Below are positions 1 through 5,699 of a stretch of 9,675 nt of DNA, piece by piece. The DNA is taken from assembly GCA_036501845.1 (NCBI GenBank), contig DASXZO010000168.1, positions 1 to 9,675 of the forward strand, given 5' to 3'. The stretch is from JBBREP01 sp036501845. GTDB taxonomy: Bacteria; Actinomycetota; Acidimicrobiia; IMCC26256; PALSA-610. The notes under the pieces are model-generated. The model saw nothing but the letters and a program-made list of their open reading frames with translations, was not told the DNA's origin and searched no databases. Position 1 is the stretch's first letter. Each line of letters opens with the position of its first letter. The translations under genes were made by a program, and so were the position numbers.

Positions 1-872
1 ACACCGATCGGAGCGAGGTCCATCGCGTTGGCACCGTCGCCGAGATCGCCGTCCTCGCCGTCGCCCCAACATTCTGCGGCGCCCGCGTTGGTGACTGCGC
101 ACGTGTGCGCGAGCCCAGCGGCGATGCGCGCGACACCGGAGGTGAGCCCGGCAACATCGACGGGTTGGTCGCTCTCCACTCCAGTGCCGTCACCGAGCTC
201 GCCGTCGCGGTTGAAGCCCCAGCACTGCGCGCCACCCGCGTTGGTGATGACGCACGTGTGCAGCCCGCCGGCCGCGATGCTCTGGGCGCCGTTGTCGAGA
301 CCGGTGACCGCAACCGGTACCGCGCTGGTGGTGGTGGTGCCGTCGCCGAGCTCGCCGAAATCGTTCGCGCCCCAGCATTGCGCCTCGTCGTCGGACGTGA
401 TCGCGCACGTGTGGTAGCCGCCGGCACTCACCTGCGTGACGCCAGTGGTGAGTGACGCCACGCTCACGGGCTTCGCACTGTCGGCGGTGGTTCCATTTCC
501 GAGCTCGCCGTCACCGTTGTAGCCCCAACACTCCACGCCGCCTGCAGTAGTGAGCGCGCACGTGTGGAGTTGGCCCGCAGTCACCGCGGCGACACCCGAT
601 GCGAGGCCCAGCCCGCTCACGGGCGTCGTGCGGTTGGTGGTCGTACCGTCGCCGAGCTCCCCGAGCTCGTTGTCGCCCCAGCATTCGACGCCGCCGCTGT
701 TGAGCAACGCGCATGTGTGCCACGCGCCGGCCGCGAGCGCGACCACACCACTCGCGAGACCAGTGACGTTCACCGGCACCTCCGAGCTGGTGAGCGTGCC
801 GTTGCCAAGCTCGCCATCACCGTTGTAGCCCCAACACTCCACACCGCCGGTGGTGGTGAGCGCGCAGCTGTG
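1..872 (-). repeat. Six tandem 153-bp RCC1 coding repeats (last one cut by window edge)
   Basis: Within the RCC1 gene the Trp codon of the CWG motif recurs at 831, 678, 525, 372, 219 and 66, a constant spacing of 153 bp with no indels. Units begin, in the reading direction, at 872, 719, 566, 413, 260 and 107. DNA identity is highest between the unit around 811-870 and the one around 505-564, which share a nearly unchanged stretch over the GYNGDGELG and CW region. That points to fairly recent duplication or gene conversion. Such an array can recombine and can also collapse in short-read assembly, so the copy number should be treated with care. Confidence 0.85.
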
Positions 873-1004
873 CAGGGCACCGCCCACCACCGAGGACGCG
901 AGAATCGCATCGCGCTTGGCGGTCCGCGCCTGAGCCGGTGCCGCGATCGTGCCTCCGAGCAGCAGCACGGATGCGAGCACGCAGGACCCGAGGCGGCCGC
1001 TCAT
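1..1004 (-). CDS. Secreted RCC1-repeat beta-propeller protein (partial, 3' end outside window)
   Basis: Reading leftward from an ATG at 1002-1004, the frame stays open to the window edge (334 codons, no stop). The N-terminus has a signal-peptide pattern: a short Arg-containing start, a hydrophobic stretch at about residues 8-22 and an Ala-Gln-Ala cleavage-like site near residues 25-27. From residue 45 there are six RCC1/ATS1-type repeats of exactly 51 residues, each of the form HTCAxTxxGxxxCWGxNxxGELGDGT followed by a P-V-x-V-x-GL strand. Every repeat keeps two Cys ten residues apart (47/57, 98/108, 149/159, 200/210, 251/261, 302/312) and a Trp right after the second. Paired Cys in an exported propeller suggests disulfides, which is inference. 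RCC1 repeats usually close as about seven blades, so at least part of one more is probably beyond the edge. The start codon shares an ATGA overlap with the stop of the upstream phosphoesterase, so translation is probably coupled. The ligand or partner is unknown. The family is clear; the function is not. Confidence 0.9.
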   Translation of the reverse strand, partial: MSGRLGSCVLASVLLLGGTIAAPAQARTAKRDAILASSVVGGALHSCALTTTGGVECWGYNGDGELGNGTLTSSEVPVNVTGLASGVVALAAGAWHTCALLNSGGVECWGDNELGELGDGTTTNRTTPVSGLGLASGVAAVTAGQLHTCALTTAGGVECWGYNGDGELGNGTTADSAKPVSVASLTTGVTQVSAGGYHTCAITSDDEAQCWGANDFGELGDGTTTTSAVPVAVTGLDNGAQSIAAGGLHTCVITNAGGAQCWGFNRDGELGDGTGVESDQPVDVAGLTSGVARIAAGLAHTCAVTNAGAAECWGDGEDGDLGDGANAMDLAPIG

Positions 1005-2434
1005 GTGTCGTCCGTGGGTTGGAGGATCTCGGGGTGCGTGTCGATGAAGTGCCACGTCGACGCGGGCACCTTGTGCTGGGGCAGCGCCACCCTGTCGGTG
1101 CGCGCCGCGTGGCCGAAGCTGAACGAGTTGGCGTAGTCGTACGCTCCCGCATCGTTCACTCCGAGCGCCGGCAGGCCGAGCGACTCCTCGGTGAAATGCA
1201 GGATCGACGCGAACGACGCCGGCTGCGAGTCGACGTATCCCACTTTGGCGTACGGGCTCACGATCACCATCGGCACACGCACGCCTTGGGTGGTGCCGTC
1301 GGCGTTCGTTCCCGGCGGTTCGTGATCGTAGAAACAACCGCAGTCGTCGTAGGTGATGAAGATTGCGGTCGACGACCACTCCGGTCCGGAACGAATCGCG
1401 TTCACCACTTGGCCGATCCAGTTGTCGCCCACGAGCATCGACCCGGGCGGATGCTGACCGGTGCCACCGGGACCGCTCGGAAGCACCACCGAGTAGGCCC
1501 CCAGGTGTCCCAAGCGCGCATCCTTCAGCACGTTCACCGTGGTCGACATGTTGTTGTGCTGCGGCGTGTCGAGGCAGTCGGCGAAGTTCGGACAGACCGC
1601 CCACTGGTAGACGTTCTCGTAGATGTGCCACGGGAGTCCGGCGGCGTCGAGGTTGTCAAAGATGGTCGGCACGTGTTGCACCTGCGTCGGCTTGTACGCG
1701 CCGCCGTAGGGATACCCGACCGGGTCGAGCGTGCCGGGCGCGGCCGGAACACACGAGGGCTGCATCGACATCACATGCGTCAGCGGGTCGGTCCAGCGCG
1801 CGACCTTGTCTGAGTCGCACCCCCACCCGGGGCCGGCCGTCACGCCCTGCGCCGCTTGGGGAATATCGCCCGTGAAGTTGTCCTGGGTGGCGGCCGCGAT
1901 CGCCATGTGGCCGCCCCACGACGGGCTGTTCTGGAGCGAGAACGTGTGATCGGAGATGGCATAGTGATCGGCGAGCTTCGTGAGCGTCGGGATCTGACTG
2001 GGCTCGTAGTAGGTGAGGCAGAGGTTCACGCCTTTGACCGTGCAGCCGACCACGGAGTTCCAGCCGTCCATCTTCCCGCCGTCGACCGCGGTGGTCTGCG
2101 CAGTCACGCTGTGCGGGAGGTCGGGGGTGACGATGTCGGGGCTCGGTGTGAGCGACCGCGTCGTGCCGTCGTTCAAAGCGAACGGTCCGATGCTGCCGTC
2201 GCATTTGTGGTTGCGGGTGATGCAGTAGTCGCCGAGCGTCTCGTCGAAGGAGCGGTTCTCTTGGTAGATCACCACGACATGCTTGATCACACCCGGCGGC
2301 ACCGAGCTCGCGCCGCGCGCCGGCGCGGGCGAACCGGCAATCGCAACCGCAACGCCGAACACACACGCCACGGTGACCAGCGTCGCCGCAGCGCGACGCG
2401 CCAGCCTGCCCGTACGGAACCTGGTTCCATCCAC
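1001..2434 (-). CDS. Secreted phosphoesterase, alkaline phosphatase superfamily (phospholipase C / acid phosphatase-like)
   Basis: This is a 477-residue exported hydrolase of the family that includes bacterial phospholipase C and AcpA-type acid phosphatase (PF04185-like), which cleaves phosphate mono- or diesters outside the cytoplasm. The N-terminus has basic residues, a hydrophobic segment at about 16-34 and an Ala-rich cleavage region near 37-42. The family signature HVVVIYQENRSFDETLG begins at residue 52, with probable metal ligands Glu59 and Asn60. The PSWGGH stretch at about 171-176 is where the nucleophilic Ser/Thr is expected (Ser172 is the candidate). ITYDDCG at about 360-366 supplies the Asp pair 363/364. 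The start is GTG with an AAGG-containing purine run just upstream; the nearby ATG at 2428-2430 is out of frame. Length is normal for the smaller members. It ends in an ATGA overlap with the RCC1 gene, so the two secreted proteins are probably made together. Substrate (phospholipid, phosphomonoester or other) cannot be decided here. Confidence 0.9.
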   Translation of the reverse strand: MDGTRFRTGRLARRAAATLVTVACVFGVAVAIAGSPAPARGASSVPPGVIKHVVVIYQENRSFDETLGDYCITRNHKCDGSIGPFALNDGTTRSLTPSPDIVTPDLPHSVTAQTTAVDGGKMDGWNSVVGCTVKGVNLCLTYYEPSQIPTLTKLADHYAISDHTFSLQNSPSWGGHMAIAAATQDNFTGDIPQAAQGVTAGPGWGCDSDKVARWTDPLTHVMSMQPSCVPAAPGTLDPVGYPYGGAYKPTQVQHVPTIFDNLDAAGLPWHIYENVYQWAVCPNFADCLDTPQHNNMSTTVNVLKDARLGHLGAYSVVLPSGPGGTGQHPPGSMLVGDNWIGQVVNAIRSGPEWSSTAIFITYDDCGCFYDHEPPGTNADGTTQGVRVPMVIVSPYAKVGYVDSQPASFASILHFTEESLGLPALGVNDAGAYDYANSFSFGHAARTDRVALPQHKVPASTWHFIDTHPEILQPTDDT

Positions 2435-2528
2435 CTTTCCCTTCGCCCGCCCGGCAACGTAGTTCGCGTGCCGGGGCGGTGTCCCGGCTCGATATCGAAT
2501 TGTTACGGTTTGTCATTACGCTGTACAT
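2435..2528. promoter_or_regulatory. Divergent intergenic region, phosphoesterase / HAD hydrolase
   Basis: This 94-bp gap separates the divergent start codons and must hold the promoters for both directions. Its right half is clearly more A+T-rich than its surroundings. It contains a perfect 10-bp palindrome, TCGATATCGA, at 2489-2498, which could be an operator half or chance. Rightward, TACGCT at 2517-2522 fits the actinobacterial -10 pattern TANNNT and sits six bases before the GTG at 2529, which would suit leaderless transcription; no good -35 goes with it. There is no Shine-Dalgarno before that GTG, consistent with a leaderless message. These assignments come from pattern only. Confidence 0.35.
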
Positions 2529-3257
2529 GTGAAGGTGGACGCCGAGAGCTCGTTGCGCTCGTCGTTCGACGCCGTGATCTTCGATTACCACGGCACGGTT
2601 GCCGAACACGACGGGCAAGGCCGCACGCTCGCCGCAGTGCTTGACGAACGCGGCTATCACCTCCCGCGCGACCTCGCCCGGTACTACTGGCAGGACGGCA
2701 TCGACGGCAAAGAGCACCTCGAGCACTCGCAAAGCCGCGAGCAATACCAGGCGTGGCGGCGCCACTGGCTGCACCAACTTCTCGGCGAGTGCGGCGTGCC
2801 GCCGAGCGACTACGAAGAGATCGAGGCCGTGCTCGCCGATCCCGCAGCGCGCGGGCGCATGGTTGCCCTGCCTGACGCCCACGGCGTGCTCGGCGCGCTC
2901 GCTGCCAACGGCGTCGCGATCGCGATCTGCTCGAACTGGGACTGGGATCTGCACGAGTCGATCACCGAGTCAGGTCTCACGGCCGAGTTCGACGTGGTCG
3001 TGTCATCGGCATGGGTGGGTGCGCGCAAACCACACGAGACGATCTACCGCCACACGCTCGCGGCGCTCGATGTCGAACCCGAGCGTGCGCTGTTCGTGGG
3101 CGACACGTGGGCGTGCGACGTCGACGGCCCGCGGCGGATGGGCATGACGCCGCTCTACGTTCGCGGTGACGCACGCGAGCCCGATCACACCGCGCCTTCC
3201 GACGCGGTGGCGCAACAACTCGTCGACGTGCTCGACGCCGTCGGGCTCTACGTGTAG
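2529..3257 (+). CDS. HAD-superfamily hydrolase with atypical DYHGT motif I
   Basis: This 242-residue protein has the full set of HAD subfamily I motifs. Motif I is AVIFDYHGTV with nucleophile Asp19 and Thr23. A helical cap lies at about residues 40-110. Motif II is ICSNWD with Ser135, motif III is ARKPHETIY with Lys167, and motif IV is FVGDTWACDVDG with Asp192 and Asp197. Ordinary HAD phosphatases have Asp two residues after the nucleophile as general acid/base; here that place is His21. Families with a replacement there include haloacid dehalogenases (Tyr), phosphonatases (Ala) and epoxide-hydrolase N-domain-like proteins (Gly), so a plain phosphatase label may be wrong. The GTG start has no Shine-Dalgarno but is the first start before motif I, and the ATG two bases earlier runs straight into a stop. 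It ends in TAG and overlaps the convergent VOC gene by 10 bp. The substrate is unknown. Confidence 0.88.
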   Translation: MKVDAESSLRSSFDAVIFDYHGTVAEHDGQGRTLAAVLDERGYHLPRDLARYYWQDGIDGKEHLEHSQSREQYQAWRRHWLHQLLGECGVPPSDYEEIEAVLADPAARGRMVALPDAHGVLGALAANGVAIAICSNWDWDLHESITESGLTAEFDVVVSSAWVGARKPHETIYRHTLAALDVEPERALFVGDTWACDVDGPRRMGMTPLYVRGDAREPDHTAPSDAVAQQLVDVLDAVGLYV

Positions 3258-3658
3258 CTGCGGAGCTCCACGGTGTTGCCGTCGGGATCGCGCACGTAGA
3301 GGCTGCGCGCGTAGCCCTGCGCGCCGAACAATCCGTCGGTCGGTCCGCTCACCACGTCGACAGTGCCCGATGATGCAAGCGCGTCGAGGTCGGTGGGCTC
3401 GATCACGAGGCACATGTGGTCGAGGTTGCGGCCCGGAATGGCCGGGTCGGCTGGTGGATGCGATGCCATCGACGCCGGGAACAGGTCGATGATCGTGGTC
3501 GGTGTGATCCGCACCGACGGGAACGGCACCTCGCCGCGTCGCCATTCAGAGAGCCGCTCGGGTTCCAGACCGAGCACGCCGGTGTAGAACGCAAGCGATC
3601 GTTCGACGTCGGCCGACACCAGCACGATGTGGTCGAGCCCGGTGACGTTGAGCTGCAC
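3248..3658 (-). CDS. VOC/glyoxalase-fold protein
   Basis: This is a 136-residue single-chain member of the glyoxalase I / bleomycin resistance / extradiol dioxygenase superfamily, of normal length for a two-module VOC protein. Module one starts with GLDHIVLVSADVERSLAFY, giving probable metal ligand His10. Module two starts with NLDHMCLVIE (His81) and ends with SLYVRDPDGNTVELRSY (Glu131). A fourth ligand could come from the DLFP strand (Asp58). I chose the GTG at 3656-3658 because the fold begins a few residues later. The frame can be extended to a TTG at 3763, but the extra residues look unlike the family and would run antisense into the neighbouring propeller gene. The gene ends in TAG inside the end of the HAD gene, tail to tail. 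The reaction (isomerase, dioxygenase, resistance or epimerase) is not predictable from sequence alone. Confidence 0.85.
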   Translation of the reverse strand: MQLNVTGLDHIVLVSADVERSLAFYTGVLGLEPERLSEWRRGEVPFPSVRITPTTIIDLFPASMASHPPADPAIPGRNLDHMCLVIEPTDLDALASSGTVDVVSGPTDGLFGAQGYARSLYVRDPDGNTVELRSYT

Positions 3659-3731
3659 GGCAGTGCAGCGTATGTGGCGGTCGTCACCCCGGGACACGGC
3701 GCGGGCACCCGCCCAACTACCGTCCGATGTG

Positions 3732-4526
3732 ATGAGTGGCGTGGCCCTCGATGCCAACGGCAACGTGTATCTCGATGGCTTTGCCGGCTACGCGTTCCCT
3801 GGCATCCCGCCGGGCGACCCGAACGACGGCGACAGCTACCTCGTGAAATACGCACCCCACGGCGATCGGCTCTGGGTCCGCCAGGCGCAGACGAGCTACA
3901 CCGACAGCGCCGCCGCAATCGCGATCGACGCGCACGGCAATCCGTACGTGGTCGACGAACGGTTCACCCAGAACAACGACACGTACACCGTGGTGAAGAA
4001 GTTCAACCCGAATGGCGCGCTCCTTTGGCGACGCGAGTTCCGCGGCTGGTTCACGTTGCCGACCAGCGCGGCGGTCGACCCGAGGGGCGGAATCCTCGCC
4101 TGCGGCTGGGCCACTAACCGCAGCCAGAACACCGACGCATACCTCGTGCACTATTCCGCGACCGGCGCCTACCTGGGCGCAGCACGCCTTCGCACCGCAG
4201 CGCGCGACAACTGCGGTGCCGTCGGATCCGATCGGCGCGGTCGCGTCGTGATCGCAGGTGGCACCTTCACACGCTTCCCCGGAGCGCCCGAGCCCTACGC
4301 GGGCGGCGAGAGCGATGCCTTTGTCGCCGTCGTCGACAGCCACATGCACCCGGTCGCCGTGCATGAGCTCGGCTCACCGGGCTTCGAGCAGGCTTACGGG
4401 CTGGCTACCGACGCCGCGGGACGCGTCGCGGTGATGGGCTTCAGCGACGGCATCCTTCCCGGCGCGCCGAGCACCACGCCCACCGGCGACTTCGGATACT
4501 TCCTCACGGTCTATCCGGCGCTGTGA
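3732..4526 (+). CDS. SBBP-type beta-propeller protein, probably 5'-truncated
   Basis: About 264 residues form five repeats of the SBBP pattern: a GVALDANGNVYL-like strand, a variable loop, a D-x-YLVKY-like strand, then G-x-LLW-R. Repeat cores start at about residues 3, 55, 105, 149 and 211. SBBP propellers are normally exported and have six to eight blades. This one lacks a signal peptide, begins directly at a repeat core and ends after FLTVYPAL without the last strand, so the ring would need N-terminal material that is missing. I start at ATG 3732; GTG 3729 is equally possible, and neither has a Shine-Dalgarno. An in-frame ATG at 3627 would add a Trp/Arg-rich stretch with rare codons, running antisense to the VOC gene, which I do not believe. 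Another frame at 3671-3715 is GC3-rich and could be the lost upstream part after a frameshift. The gene may be a decayed remnant or a cytosolic variant. Confidence 0.65.
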   Translation: MSGVALDANGNVYLDGFAGYAFPGIPPGDPNDGDSYLVKYAPHGDRLWVRQAQTSYTDSAAAIAIDAHGNPYVVDERFTQNNDTYTVVKKFNPNGALLWRREFRGWFTLPTSAAVDPRGGILACGWATNRSQNTDAYLVHYSATGAYLGAARLRTAARDNCGAVGSDRRGRVVIAGGTFTRFPGAPEPYAGGESDAFVAVVDSHMHPVAVHELGSPGFEQAYGLATDAAGRVAVMGFSDGILPGAPSTTPTGDFGYFLTVYPAL

Positions 4527-4532
4527 ACGCGG

Positions 4533-4556
4533 CGCGGTGCCCGTGTGGTCACCGCG
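4533..4556. terminator. Possible bidirectional terminator hairpin between convergent genes
   Basis: A 7-bp perfect stem, CGCGGTG (4533-4539) pairing with CACCGCG (4550-4556), encloses a 10-nt loop between the end of the propeller gene and the end of the dehydrogenase gene. The right arm overlaps the dehydrogenase stop codon. Its place at a convergent junction fits a terminator, but there is no T-tract on either strand and GC-rich DNA forms such stems by chance. Confidence 0.25.
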
Positions 4557-5682
4557 GCAGGCCGAGCATGCGGTCGCCGATGATCGTGCGCTGCACCTCG
4601 CTGGTGCCGCCAGCGATCGACGCGGCCTTGCTCCACAACCACTGCCGCTGCCACGGCCCCGCCAACGGCGCGGCTTCAGCCTCGAGTGCGAGCCCGACGT
4701 CGGACAGGTGCTGGGTGGTGTCGGTCCATTGCAGCTTGGTCACGCTCGACTCCGGCCCCGGGGCGATGCCACGCGAAAGACGCGACAACGTGCGCCAGTT
4801 GTGCAACCGCAGCACGCGCAGCTCCACGAACGACTGCGCGAGCGCGTCGGCGCGTTCCACGTCGTCGAGCGCGCCCCGTTCCGCGGCGATCGCGTAGAGC
4901 TCGTCGAGGAACACCTCGTGCACCACCTGCTCCTTGAAGGGGAAGCTCGTACCCCGTTCGTGCGCGAGCGTGGTGTTGGCGACGGCCCAACCGTTGTGGA
5001 GCTCGCCCACGAGGTGATCGTCGGGCACGAACACCTCGTCGAGGAACACCTCGTTGAACTAGGCCTCGCCGGTGATCTGCACGAGCGGGCGGATGGTGAT
5101 GCCGGGCGCGTCCATCGGCACCACGAGGTACGAGATGCCCTTGTGCTTGCCGGCGTCGGGGTCGGTGCGCGCCAAGCAGATGCCGAACGAGGCGAACTGC
5201 GCGTAGCTGGTCCACACCTTTTGGCCTGACACCAGGAAGCCACCGTCCACCTTCTCGGCGCGCGTGCGCAGGGCCGCGAGGTCGCTCCCCGCTTCGGGTT
5301 CCGAGAACAGCTGGCACCAGATCTCCGACGCGTCGAGGATCGAGGCGAGCCAGCGCTGCTTCTGGTCGTCGGTGCCGTGCGCGAGCAACGTGGGGCCGGC
5401 GAGGTTGATGCCCACTCGGTTCACCGGCTGCGGTGCCCGCGAACGGGCGTACTCCATGTTGAAGATCGCCACCTGCACGGGCGGCGCACCGCGCCCGCCG
5501 TACTCGTGCGGCCAGTGGATGCCCACCCACCGTTCGGCCGCGAGCCGCGCCTGCCACGCGCGCCCCCACGCCACCTCGTCGTCGACGGTCGCAAAGCCCG
5601 GCGTGGCTTTCACATTGGCCGCGAGCCACACGCGCACTTCCTGGGCGAACGCCTGCTCCTCGGGCGAGAACGACAGATCCAT
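4549..5682 (-). pseudogene. Acyl-CoA dehydrogenase (FadE-type) interrupted by in-frame TAG at codon 208
   Basis: The frame encodes a full-length FAD-dependent acyl-CoA dehydrogenase of about 377 codons, which would form the alpha-beta double bond of an acyl-CoA. It starts MDLSFSPEEQAFAQEVR. The middle domain carries WCQLFSEPEAGSDLA (about 122-136), KVWTSYA and the VVPMDAPGITIRPL strand. The C-terminal helical domain ends in GGTSEVQRTIIGDRMLGLPR. At 5059-5061 a TAG replaces the residue between ITGEA and FNEVFLDEVFVPDD; homologues are open across this strand, and one base change from GAG or CAG would explain it. Both halves are in the same frame, with no indel. Usual MCAD-like enzymes have Glu just before GTS; here it is Gly, as in many actinobacterial FadE proteins, so the base may be the Glu of AHERG. 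A GAGG lies ahead of the ATG and the synthetase is 17 bp upstream, indicating an operon. It could be a true pseudogene, a strain variant or a base-call error. Confidence 0.85.
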
Positions 5683-5699
5683 GCGTGATCGACCTCGGC

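Noticed and set aside
66..872. The 153-bp periodicity as a CRISPR or minisatellite
   Set aside because: The period is a multiple of three, the frame is open throughout and each unit encodes a recognisable RCC1 blade, so it is a coding repeat without spacer structure.
1656..2954. 432-codon minus-strand frame across the divergent promoter
   Set aside because: It crosses the phosphoesterase and HAD genes in other frames and runs through their shared promoter region; the product is low-complexity and unlike any family.
3659..3763. N-terminal extension of the VOC protein to a TTG at 3763
   Set aside because: The added residues do not fit the family, the VOC fold starts only a few residues after the internal GTG at 3658, and the extension would overlap the divergent propeller gene.
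5059..5061. Genome-wide UAG recoding or pyrrolysine-type insertion as explanation for the amber codon
   Set aside because: Three other genes in the window end in TAG at sensible C-termini, and acyl-CoA dehydrogenases are not known to carry a special residue at this strand.
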